Positions 1 to 6,707 of a DNA stretch of 45,959 bases are shown here, piece by piece; within the stretch, counting starts at the first letter, position 1, and every line of letters begins with the position of its first letter. This DNA is from Candidatus Woesearchaeota archaeon. GTDB taxonomy: Archaea > Nanobdellota > Nanobdellia > Woesearchaeales > UBA9642. The notes under the pieces were generated by a model. It made no database searches. It was not told the DNA's origin and saw only the letters and a program-made list of their open reading frames with translations. The stretch is from NCBI GenBank assembly GCA_026002815.1, contig BPGB01000005.1:1-45959 (forward strand), written 5' to 3'. A program made the position numbers and the translations under genes.

Positions 1-2
1 CA

Positions 3-299
3 AGTCAGATATATGAGAGTTTAGCGAACCTGTTTACCTTTGGAATACTTTTATTGTATTATACTACTTTTATAAATAAAAAACCTTCGAATAAAAAAAT
101 ATTGTTTAATTATAAAAAAGGAACTTTATTTTGGATTTTTATATTATTGTATGGTGTTTTAAGATTTTTCTTAAATTTTTATAGAGATGATCCGTCTTTT
201 TTATTAGGCATAAGTGTTGGTCAATTTTTTTCCTTATTAATGAGTGTAGTGGCTATAATTGTGCTATATTCGAATTATAAGAATGTATTCAGATTATAG
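3..299 (+). CDS. lgt: Prolipoprotein diacylglyceryl transferase, C-terminal part (cut by window edge)
   Basis: The reading frame is open from base 3 and ends at 299; the N-terminal two thirds lie outside the window. The visible 98 residues match the end of bacterial Lgt: an opening SQIYE segment (family form PSQLYE), a hydrophobic helix, then G-x-LF, the LYG-x-x-RF motif, a FYRDD stretch, GxSxGQ and SL, and a last hydrophobic helix. Lgt is a membrane enzyme that moves diacylglycerol from a phospholipid to the lipobox cysteine of secreted lipoproteins. In an archaeon the donor would have to be an archaeal-type ether lipid, which is inference. The window also holds a secreted protein with a lipobox (43221-43886), a plausible substrate. 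The family call is confident from the motif order; the state of the missing part is unknown. Confidence 0.82.
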   Translation, partial: SQIYESLANLFTFGILLLYYTTFINKKPSNKKILFNYKKGTLFWIFILLYGVLRFFLNFYRDDPSFLLGISVGQFFSLLMSVVAIIVLYSNYKNVFRL

Positions 300-501
300 T
301 GAAGAATTTTGCTTATAAGAAAAATCATGATTTGCAAAATATAAAAAATATACTTTAGAAAAAAATACTTTAAATTAATAAACTATAAAATTACAAAAAT
401 ATTTAAATAAGCGTTGCTAATTATTAATATTATTGTTGTTTTGTAATGATAATACCTTTTATTTTTATTTTATTCAATGTTATATATTCGAGGTGATGTA
501 T

Positions 502-813
502 ATGTCTATAAAGCCCATATCTGGACCAAGATGCTTAAAGCATCAGATTGAGTGTACATTCAACTGTGGATGGTGTGGAAAACCTATATGCGAAGAATGT
601 GTTGAATTTGCAAATGGGAAAAAATATTGTGAAAAGTGCTGGACTAAGAAGCAACAACTTTCTTCAGCAAATCAATCTGATATTCCTAGGGGTACGGCTC
701 CTAAACAGCCTATACGAAATGTCGACCATACTTTGGATCCGGCAGTAGCAGAAAAGCATAGAGCAGAACTGCCTAAGAAGAAAAATATAGACCCAAGTGT
801 TTTTGAATTATAA
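502..813 (+). CDS. Small B-box-type zinc-finger protein
   Basis: This 103-residue protein starts at ATG 502, chosen because GAGGTG at 490-495 lies at the right distance; an in-frame ATG at 496 overlaps that site. Residues 11-46 carry a Cys/His-rich module: C11-x2-H14, C18, C22-x2-C25, C30-x2-C33 and C43-x2-C46, with CGKPIC and YCEKC segments, as in B-box-like zinc fingers that bind two zinc ions. The rest is polar, proline-rich and probably unstructured, ending in PSVFEL. No membrane segment is seen, so it is likely cytosolic. B-box modules usually mediate protein contacts; no specific function can be given. A TATA-like stretch near 400-411 could serve as promoter. Confidence 0.7.
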   Translation: MSIKPISGPRCLKHQIECTFNCGWCGKPICEECVEFANGKKYCEKCWTKKQQLSSANQSDIPRGTAPKQPIRNVDHTLDPAVAEKHRAELPKKKNIDPSVFEL

Positions 814-901
814 GCAGATTCAAGTATCGGGTTTTTTATTTTATTATAAAATTGTTCTTTCAAATTATGTAATAAATTATGTTTTTAATTTATATAATAA
901 A

Positions 902-1525
902 TTATATTCTTAATTCTTTTATATTTCTTACATCTTCCAAATCCTTTTTATCAAGTAAAATTCTTTTATTAGATATCATTTCTTTTAACAGTTTCTTTAT
1001 CTTATAAGTTTTTTCATCTAATTTTTTGGCATAAATTTTTTCGGATTCATAATCGTTAACATCGTTCTTTTTATATTTGCATTTTCCTAAAGTTTTAGTT
1101 GTTAGCAAGGGATAACTTCTACATATAAGAGGCCTGTTTTCATATATTGTGCATTGCTTTGCTTTTCTATTAAAGAAAGGGCATATATCTGCATCAATAT
1201 AATAATCTATTATTATTAAAGATTTATCTTCCGCATCATAGTATCCTCTTTTTGACTTAAAACTTATATTTACACCTTTTTCCTTTGCTATTTTTTCAAG
1301 AACCTCTTTTTCTTCAGGCCAAATAGTTATTGTCACATCTGAAAGTTTGGCAAAATATATTATACCAAAGTTATTATACATGTAAGAAAAGTATGCTTTT
1401 TCCTCTTCTTCACTTATATCCTTTTTTTCTCTGATATGACAACATTCTCCACATTGCGTACATATAAATATTTTAGAATTCTTGTTCTTTTCTTCTAATT
1501 CAGGGTTGGGCAAAAATTCATCCAT
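902..1525 (-). CDS. YkgJ-like Fe/Zn-cluster Cys protein
   Basis: A 207-residue protein from ATG 1525; a TTG four codons upstream (1537) is a weaker alternative. Near the N-terminus is C-x2-CG-x-CC (CTQCGECC), and in the middle CPF, then C-x-IY-x-x-RP-x-x-CR-x-YP, the signature of the YkgJ/UPF0153 group, thought to bind an iron-sulfur cluster or zinc. Members are found in bacteria and archaea without a clear biochemical role. The C-terminal 50 residues are lysine-rich and helical. It points away from the zinc-finger gene, tail to tail. Family membership is clear; function is not. Confidence 0.75.
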   Translation of the reverse strand: MDEFLPNPELEEKNKNSKIFICTQCGECCHIREKKDISEEEEKAYFSYMYNNFGIIYFAKLSDVTITIWPEEKEVLEKIAKEKGVNISFKSKRGYYDAEDKSLIIIDYYIDADICPFFNRKAKQCTIYENRPLICRSYPLLTTKTLGKCKYKKNDVNDYESEKIYAKKLDEKTYKIKKLLKEMISNKRILLDKKDLEDVRNIKELRI

Positions 1526-1837
1526 AAAGGAAAACAATATATTGTACTTAAAAAGTTATCCAAAATTAGACAATATTAAGTTATTTAGACAATATTAAGT
1601 TATTTTTTATTAAATAGAAAAAATTTAAATACACATATATTTAAATATGGATTAAAAAAATAAATAAATGCAAATAAATAATTAAATTGTAAGTAAATTT
1701 AATAATTAAATCATAAATGAAAATAACTAATTAAAATAATTGATTAAAATAACTGAATAAAATAACTCAGTAATAGTAAATAATTAATTAATATTTTAGT
1801 ATAATTTAACATATATTAATAAAAAGAGGTGTTTATT
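1526..1837. other. AT-rich intergenic region with short irregular repeats
   Basis: About 300 bases without a gene. Between 1655 and 1780 there are repeated TAATTAAAT and AAAATAACT units at irregular 14-16 base spacing. TATA-like stretches at 1623-1648 may drive tpiA. No RNA fold or open frame is evident. Confidence 0.5.
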
Positions 1838-2549
1838 GTGTTTTTTTTTAAGAGAAAGGAATCAACTGTTAGAGAATTGGATTATTCCAGACCATTTGTT
1901 GTTCTAAATTTTAAGACATATGAAGAATCCCAAGGAAATAATGCTATTAGACTTGCAAGAATTGCAGAGAAAATAAGCATGAAATATATGATTAATATAA
2001 TTGTTGCAGTTCAAGCAATAGATTTAAAAGAAGTAGCTTCTAAAGTAAAAATACCCGTATATGCGCAGCATCTTGATTCAGAGATTCCTGGAAGAAGCAC
2101 AGGTTCAATAATTCCAGAAAATATTAAACGGATAAATGTACATGGTTCTTTGTTAAATCACTCAGAAAAAAAGTTAGATATAAAAACGATTGAAAAAAAC
2201 AGTTTTAAGAATGAAAGAGCTTAATTTAAAAAGCATAGTTTGTGTTAGCAATAATTCTGAGGCAAAAAAGGTGTCAAACTTTAAATTGATTAAGCCGGAC
2301 TTTATTGCAATAGAACCTCCAGAATTAATAGGTGGAGAAAATTCTGTTAGTTCAACTAAACCTGAAGTTATTGAAAAAGTAGTTAAGATATGCTCTGGCA
2401 TACCTGTTCTTGCAGGTGCGGGTGTTAAAGATAATAATGATACGAAAATTGCCTTAAAACTAGGTTGCAATGGTGTTCTTTTAAGCAGCCACTATGTTAA
2501 ATCGAAAGATCCTGAGAAATTCTTAATAGAATTGATTAAAGACTTATAA
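1838..2549 (+). CDS. tpiA: Triosephosphate isomerase, archaeal type, with one frameshift
   Basis: Interconverts dihydroxyacetone phosphate and glyceraldehyde-3-phosphate in the cytosol. Start is GTG 1838, six bases after GAGGTG (1826-1831). Visible motifs: NFKTY (substrate-binding Asn and Lys), VAVQ, AQHLD, TGSIIPE, NHSE (catalytic His), IVCVSN, IAIEPPELIGG (catalytic Glu and the mobile loop), VLAGAG and GVLLSSHYVK. After joining, the length suits the short archaeal enzyme. The frame breaks in an A7 run at 2193-2199: removing one A joins ...DIKTIEK to TVLRMKELNLK and restores the conserved helix. The first 14 residues, including FFFKRK, are an unusual lead before the family start. The enzyme is nearly universal, so I treat the shift as a probable sequence error. 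Confidence 0.88.
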
Positions 2550-2652
2550 ATAATTTTATATTGTAACATTATTAAAAATCATTTTGAAATTAGAACATTT
2601 TTACAAATTATAAAAATTTTATAAATTTAATTATAAATGTTATAAAACTTTA

Positions 2653-3270
2653 TTATTGAACTGTTATATATAGTTTAGCCAAGCCATAAACTGTACAACC
2701 GCTTGTTGATTGGCATACATTAGAAGAATTTTGAATGGTTATAGTAACAATATATTGTCCTTTGTCCCATTCTTTAGGAACTTTAACAAGTATGTTCTTA
2801 TATTCTTGTTCTCCAGGATTTATATATCCGAAATTAATAAATTGATTACCTGAACTTTTTGTAGTTATAAATATTTTATAAAAATTATACTTATCCACGG
2901 CTTGATTATGTTGGATTATTTGTTCTGGAGAGTTCGGACTTGAATAATAAAATACATTCCATAAACGCACGTTACTGCTTTGAAATGTTTGTCTTGTATC
3001 AAGATTATTAGTAACACCCACTGTTGTCATCTTACTTTTGCCCCTTGGAATAATAAGTTCGTTAGGATAAATAGCTACTCTGCTATTATCAGAAAGCATT
3101 AATGCTCTTAATTGTTCTTGTGTCTGTTGTTCGATTGATTCAGTATATTTTTCTGCTTGTCCTTTTAAATTAAAAAAAAGCATTAGTCCAGAAACTACTA
3201 TTACAGAGGATATTATAACTATTAAAATAACATTTGCTGATAGTTCTATTGCTGCTTTTTTTCTCATCAT
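2653..3270 (-). CDS. Pilin-like secreted protein with class III-type leader
   Basis: A 205-residue protein. The N-terminus has a short basic stretch (MMRKKAA), then IELS and about 20 hydrophobic residues, the layout of archaeal type IV pilin-like precursors cut by prepilin peptidase just before the hydrophobic helix. The remainder is a beta-rich, Asn/Ser/Thr-rich extracellular part with one close cysteine pair near the C-terminus (VCQSTSGC), probably a disulfide. Its ATG overlaps the stop of the upstream two-helix gene (ATGA), so the two are probably translationally coupled. It lies last in the duplicated surface block and is less similar to the other two pilins. The exact role (pilus subunit or adhesin) cannot be told. 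Confidence 0.65.
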   Translation of the reverse strand: MMRKKAAIELSANVILIVIISSVIVVSGLMLFFNLKGQAEKYTESIEQQTQEQLRALMLSDNSRVAIYPNELIIPRGKSKMTTVGVTNNLDTRQTFQSSNVRLWNVFYYSSPNSPEQIIQHNQAVDKYNFYKIFITTKSSGNQFINFGYINPGEQEYKNILVKVPKEWDKGQYIVTITIQNSSNVCQSTSGCTVYGLAKLYITVQ

Positions 3271-3488
3271 GACTTAATAAACTCGTATTCTTTTACTAGT
3301 ATTATTGTTAGTGTTATTAGTAGTATTACTCCTCCTATTATTACTGCTATTCCTACTGCGAATTCTTCTGTGTTTTCTATTATTTTGTATAATCCATATG
3401 CTAGTAGGAATACTCCTAGTAATAAGAATTTATCTATTACTATTTTTAATATATCAAATTCTTCTTGTCTTGTTAAATGCTTCTTCAT
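3267..3488 (-). CDS. Small two-helix membrane protein, copy 1
   Basis: A 73-residue protein from ATG 3488, chosen by GGGGTGAT just upstream; GTG 3497 would lie inside that site. Residues 1-15 are polar (KKHLTRQEEFD), followed by two hydrophobic helices around residues 18-38 and 46-68, and a short tail KEYEFIKS. It is almost identical to the gene at 4091-4309: over 208 bases (3281-3488 against 4102-4309) I count two differences. The tails differ after KEYEF. It sits between two pilin-like genes, suggesting a membrane partner of the pilins, which is inference. No known family recognised. Confidence 0.65.
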   Translation of the reverse strand: MKKHLTRQEEFDILKIVIDKFLLLGVFLLAYGLYKIIENTEEFAVGIAVIIGGVILLITLTIILVKEYEFIKS

Positions 3489-3501
3489 AATAATCACCCC
3501 A

Positions 3502-4002
3502 TTAGTTTACAACTATTTGGAATTCTTTTTCAGCAACATTACCTATGCAATCATTACTTTCATCCATATAACTGCCTAAAAAACACACTTTACATAAGTA
3601 AGTGTCTTTCGCAACTGCATTATTTAATTTTATATTTCCAGTAAAAGATGTTACTGCTGACGCTTTTGCTGTTTTTGTATAATATTCGCCTGTTATTCTC
3701 AAATTATTGTTATTGCATTTAAATATTGGTCTAGCTTTTTGTATATCAATTGTACCTGTATTGTAGAAGTTTATGTTTAGTCCTGTTTTTTTAGTGCCTG
3801 TTACTGTTAATATGTTTCTTGATAGCGTTATTGGCTCTGATGATGTTGCTTCAGGAGCAGTACTTTCATCTATTAGCATATTTCCACTTATTTCTGAGAA
3901 TTTGCTTCTTATAAATCCGAGTATTAATCCAAGCATTACTACTGCTATTACTAGAATTACTATTGAATTAACACTTAATTCCATAGAACCCTTCTTTTTC
4001 AT
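3502..4002 (-). CDS. Pilin-like protein, copy 1 of a duplicated pair
   Basis: A 166-residue protein from ATG 4002, six bases after GAGGTG (4014-4009). The leader is MKKKGSMELS followed by a hydrophobic helix (residues about 9-30), as in archaeal pilin-like proteins. The ectodomain holds a conserved front half (EATSSEPITLSRN, TKKTGLNINFYN), a variable middle with cysteines, and a conserved end KDTYLC-x-VC ... VAEKEFQIVV. The paralogue at 4372-4923 shares front and end but differs in the middle in sequence and length. The two-helix gene follows at 13 bases spacing. Probably a pilus subunit or pilin-like surface protein; the minor or major role cannot be told. Confidence 0.68.
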   Translation of the reverse strand: MKKKGSMELSVNSIVILVIAVVMLGLILGFIRSKFSEISGNMLIDESTAPEATSSEPITLSRNILTVTGTKKTGLNINFYNTGTIDIQKARPIFKCNNNNLRITGEYYTKTAKASAVTSFTGNIKLNNAVAKDTYLCKVCFLGSYMDESNDCIGNVAEKEFQIVVN

Positions 4003-4090
4003 GATTAACACCTCTTAAAAGACCGCCCTAAAGTATTAAAAAGTAATTTATATTACTTTCATGTAATATTAATGTTATCTTAATCTTACT

Positions 4091-4309
4091 TTAATGTTCA
4101 AACTCGTATTCTTTTACTAGTATTATTGTTAGTGTTATTAGTAGTATTACTCCTCCTATTATTACTGCTATTCCTACTGCGAATTCTTCTGTGTTTTCTA
4201 TTATTTTGTATAATCCATATGCTAGTAGGAATACTCCTAGTAGTAAGAATTTATCTATTACTATTTTTAATATATCGAATTCTTCTTGTCTTGTTAAATG
4301 CTTCTTCAT
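4091..4309 (-). CDS. Small two-helix membrane protein, copy 2
   Basis: A 72-residue protein from ATG 4309, nearly identical to copy 1 at 3267-3488 but ending KEYEFEH. It has the same polar start and two hydrophobic helices. It follows the second pilin-like gene at 62 bases. Unlike copy 1, no good ribosome binding site stands before its start, so expression may depend on the transcript from the upstream pilin. The near-identity of the DNA indicates a recent duplication or gene conversion. Confidence 0.62.
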   Translation of the reverse strand: MKKHLTRQEEFDILKIVIDKFLLLGVFLLAYGLYKIIENTEEFAVGIAVIIGGVILLITLTIILVKEYEFEH

Positions 4310-4371
4310 TTTCTATAATGAATTTTTTATTACTTACTAAAATCTATCATAAAATAACTTATTTTAATAAC

Positions 4372-4923
4372 TTATCTTACAACTATTTGGAATTCTTTTT
4401 CAGCAACTATATCATTAACTAAATTAGAACATTTTTCATTAGTGTTTATTGCTGGTTGTCCAGTTTGTCTAAAAGCAAAACACACCCTACATAAATATGT
4501 GTCCTTTGCAACAGCACTTGATAGTCTTATATTTCCAGTATATGAGATCATATTTGATCTAGTTGCTGTTTTACTAAAATATTCCCCTATTATATTAACC
4601 TGTGTTGTCAATCCGGAAGATGTACAATCAAAATGTGGAACAGCATTATTATAGTTATAATTACCATTTCTAGTATCAATATTGTAGAAGTTTATGTTTA
4701 GTCCTGTTTTTTTAGTGCCTGTTAATGTTAATATGTTTCTTGATAGTGTTATTGGCTCTGATGATGTTGCTTCAGGAGCAGTACTTTCATCAACGATAAA
4801 ATTACTACTTATTTCTGAGAATTTGCTTCTTATAAATCCGAGTATTAATCCAAGCATTACTACTGCTATTACTAGAATTACTATTGAATTAACACTTAAT
4901 TCCATAGAACCTTTTTTATGCAT
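4372..4923 (-). CDS. Pilin-like protein, copy 2 of a duplicated pair
   Basis: A 183-residue protein from ATG 4923, five bases after GAGGTG (4934-4929). The leader MHKKGSMELS and the hydrophobic helix match copy 1 almost exactly, as do TKKTGLNINFYN and the C-terminal VAEKEFQIVV. The middle section is longer, with a NGNYNYNNAV insert and CFAFRQTGQP before the end. This is the first gene of the minus-strand surface block, so its upstream region probably carries the promoter. Confidence 0.68.
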   Translation of the reverse strand: MHKKGSMELSVNSIVILVIAVVMLGLILGFIRSKFSEISSNFIVDESTAPEATSSEPITLSRNILTLTGTKKTGLNINFYNIDTRNGNYNYNNAVPHFDCTSSGLTTQVNIIGEYFSKTATRSNMISYTGNIRLSSAVAKDTYLCRVCFAFRQTGQPAINTNEKCSNLVNDIVAEKEFQIVVR

Positions 4924-5057
4924 TTGCACACCTCTTTAATATTAACTTATATTATTTTTAATATTTAATATTATTTTTAATGTTGCTCTATGTTAATTTT
5001 AAATTTCAGTATTTATAAATATTTTGATATTCAAAAGAATATTATGGAAACAATTAT

Positions 5058-5111
5058 TCAACTATTATCAATAAATCAACTATTATCAATAAATCAACTA
5101 TTATTAATAAA
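5058..5111. repeat. Three tandem 18-bp repeats
   Basis: The unit TCAACTATTATCAATAAA occurs at 5058-5075, 5076-5093 and, with one C to T change, 5094-5111, in the intergenic space after rpl11 and before the pilin block. No function is visible. Confidence 0.8.
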
Positions 5112-5195
5112 TAAAGAAAAATATTGTCGAATGGAATAATCATTAAATAAAACTTTTATTAATAAATAATAAAAAAGCATTAAGAAATTTTGCAA

Positions 5196-5927
5196 TTATT
5201 TTTTTGCCTTACCTTTTGCTTCTCCTACTCCTGCATCGGCAGGTAATAGTTTTTTAATTAAATCTTCAGGTATTCCTGCTTCATGAAGTTTTGCTTTAAT
5301 CGCAGATTTTTCTTTTCCTTTCATTGAATCAATAATTTCTTGTGCCTTTCTTTGTTGTTCTGCATGTATTTTATCTAGCATTTCTTGAAGCTTCTTCTTT
5401 TCTTCCTGTAACTTCTTTAATTCTTCTTCTGAAAGTTCTGTTTTTCCTGCGTTTATTTCAGCATCCCATTTTCCTTGATCGACAAGTTTTATCGCTTCTT
5501 TAGCAGGCATTCCTTCAACCAAAATTCCTAAACTGTTTGCTGTTCCGATAATCTCTTTAACCTTCTTTTTTAATGAAACGCCTAATAGATTGTCCTCTTT
5601 CATTTTAGCCACTTTAATAACTTGTTCTATCATAATATCTGCAACCTTTTCTACATGTGGCTTTCCAGAACCCTTTTCTATTCCCGCTTCTTTGAGCAAT
5701 AACGCAGATGCGGGCGGTGTTCCAACTGTTACCTCAAATTCTTTTGTAGAAGTATCGACAGTTACTTTTATAGGAACTTGCATTCCTTTAAATGATGCTG
5801 TTTTCTTATTTATTTCAGCAATTACCTGACCAATATTAACTCCCAAAGGACCTAATGCGGGACCTAATGGCGGTGCTGCACTCGCTTGACCGCCGTTTAT
5901 TAATGCATCTACGGATTGTTTTGCCAT
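5196..5927 (-). CDS. rpl11: Ribosomal protein uL11 with long C-terminal extension
   Basis: uL11 binds the GTPase-associated region of 23S rRNA and forms the base of the ribosomal stalk. Residues 1 to about 160 match the family: the N-terminal part with GGQASAAPPLGPALGP and GVNIGQV, the PPAS segment, and the RNA-binding part with GTANSLGILVEG. Archaeal uL11 normally ends near residue 160-165; this one has 243. The extra 80 residues form a charged coiled coil (about 165-205), a short helical segment AIKAKLHEAGIPEDLIKKLL, and a Lys/Gly/Ala tail. It lies 14 bases after spt5 with its own AGGTGA site. The usual next genes for uL1 and uL10 are absent; the neighbour beyond is the pilin block. Confidence 0.95.
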   Translation of the reverse strand: MAKQSVDALINGGQASAAPPLGPALGPLGVNIGQVIAEINKKTASFKGMQVPIKVTVDTSTKEFEVTVGTPPASALLLKEAGIEKGSGKPHVEKVADIMIEQVIKVAKMKEDNLLGVSLKKKVKEIIGTANSLGILVEGMPAKEAIKLVDQGKWDAEINAGKTELSEEELKKLQEEKKKLQEMLDKIHAEQQRKAQEIIDSMKGKEKSAIKAKLHEAGIPEDLIKKLLPADAGVGEAKGKAKK

Positions 5928-5941
5928 AATATTTCACCTTA

Positions 5942-6412
5942 TTAATTATCTGTTTCTTCTCCCTCTCTTCTGATAACTTTTAAAGCGTCAAGTTTTAATG
6001 TTATTGGTATAGGAACAGCAGCGTCTAATAATTCTACTACTGCTTCTTCCTTTACTTTATCTATTCTTGTAATTTTACATTTTTCTCTCTTAAAGGCGCC
6101 TGAGATAATCTCTGCTATATCATTCTTTTGTATATTCATCTCTTTCTTGACTTGCTCAAGCATGTGTTCAATCTCATTATATGCTACCTCGTTTGGAAGT
6201 AATCCTCTTGCATAAGGTATTCCGAATGCTGCTTGTTCAGCATCTGCTTTTGTAGGTGCCTCTATGAATATATATCCTCTTAACCCGTGAGGTCTTATTA
6301 CTGATCTAATGTTTATTCCTTTTCTTTCAGCATTGCTAACAATAAAATCCATTACTTGGTCTTCCCTATTTGCTGTTGTTCTCACGCAATATATTTTATT
6401 TTCTTCGCTCAT
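5942..6412 (-). CDS. spt5: Transcription elongation factor Spt5 (NusG family)
   Basis: Archaeal Spt5 binds the RNA polymerase clamp and raises processivity. The 156-residue protein has an NGN domain (residues about 5-85, with YCVRTTANREDQV at the start and RGYIFIEA in the centre) and a KOW domain (about 95-145) with ISGAFKREKCKITRID and KEEAVVELLDA. It sits between secE and rpl11, the arrangement conserved across archaea and bacteria, and is likely co-transcribed with them. Confidence 0.94.
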   Translation of the reverse strand: MSEENKIYCVRTTANREDQVMDFIVSNAERKGINIRSVIRPHGLRGYIFIEAPTKADAEQAAFGIPYARGLLPNEVAYNEIEHMLEQVKKEMNIQKNDIAEIISGAFKREKCKITRIDKVKEEAVVELLDAAVPIPITLKLDALKVIRREGEETDN

Positions 6413-6439
6413 TTACATTACCTTTTTTTATTGTATATT

Positions 6440-6640
6440 TTATCTGAAAAGTAAAACGTCTATTAAATGGACTATAAACCCTATAAGTCCTATTATTAGT
6501 ATTCCTAAACCAGATATTTTGCTTATTGTCTTAAATTCTTCTTTTGTCGGTTTCTTGGTTACTTTTAAAACCCTTATACATTCTCTTACGAAATTTTTAA
6601 ACTTTCCTATAAGAGTAGGCTTCTCTTCTAATTGCTCCAT
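6440..6640 (-). CDS. secE: Preprotein translocase subunit SecE (Sec61 gamma)
   Basis: A 66-residue protein with an amphipathic cytosolic helix (FVRECIRVLKVTKKPTKEEF, the family pattern with R-V-L-x-x-x-x-K-P-x-x-x-E) followed by one membrane helix (residues about 43-63). It clamps SecY in the protein-conducting channel. A GAGGT site precedes the ATG, and spt5 follows 27 bases on. Length and order are typical. Confidence 0.92.
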   Translation of the reverse strand: MEQLEEKPTLIGKFKNFVRECIRVLKVTKKPTKEEFKTISKISGLGILIIGLIGFIVHLIDVLLFR

Positions 6641-6707
6641 AATTTAACCTCTTTAAGATAAGATAAGAAAATATAATTCTTTTTTAAATGTTTCTAATTT
6701 AAAAGTT

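Larger units (their letters stand above)
3281..4923 (-). repeat. Tandem segmental duplication: pilin plus two-helix gene, two units
   Basis: Unit 1 is 3267-4002 and unit 2 is 4091-4923, in the same orientation and gene order. The two-helix genes differ at two of 208 aligned bases. The pilins share long nearly identical stretches at both ends (for example 3769-4000 against 4683-4922) separated by a divergent centre. The pattern fits duplication followed by replacement or rapid change of the exposed middle domain. Confidence 0.85.

Noticed and set aside
3305-4422. Plus-strand Leu/Val-rich open frames opposite the two-helix genes
   Set aside because: They are antisense shadows of the duplicated minus-strand membrane genes; they have no ribosome binding site and arise from the codon pattern.
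5058-5111. Possible CRISPR or attachment site
   Set aside because: Only three abutting 18-bp AT-rich units without spacers; no integrase or cas gene nearby.
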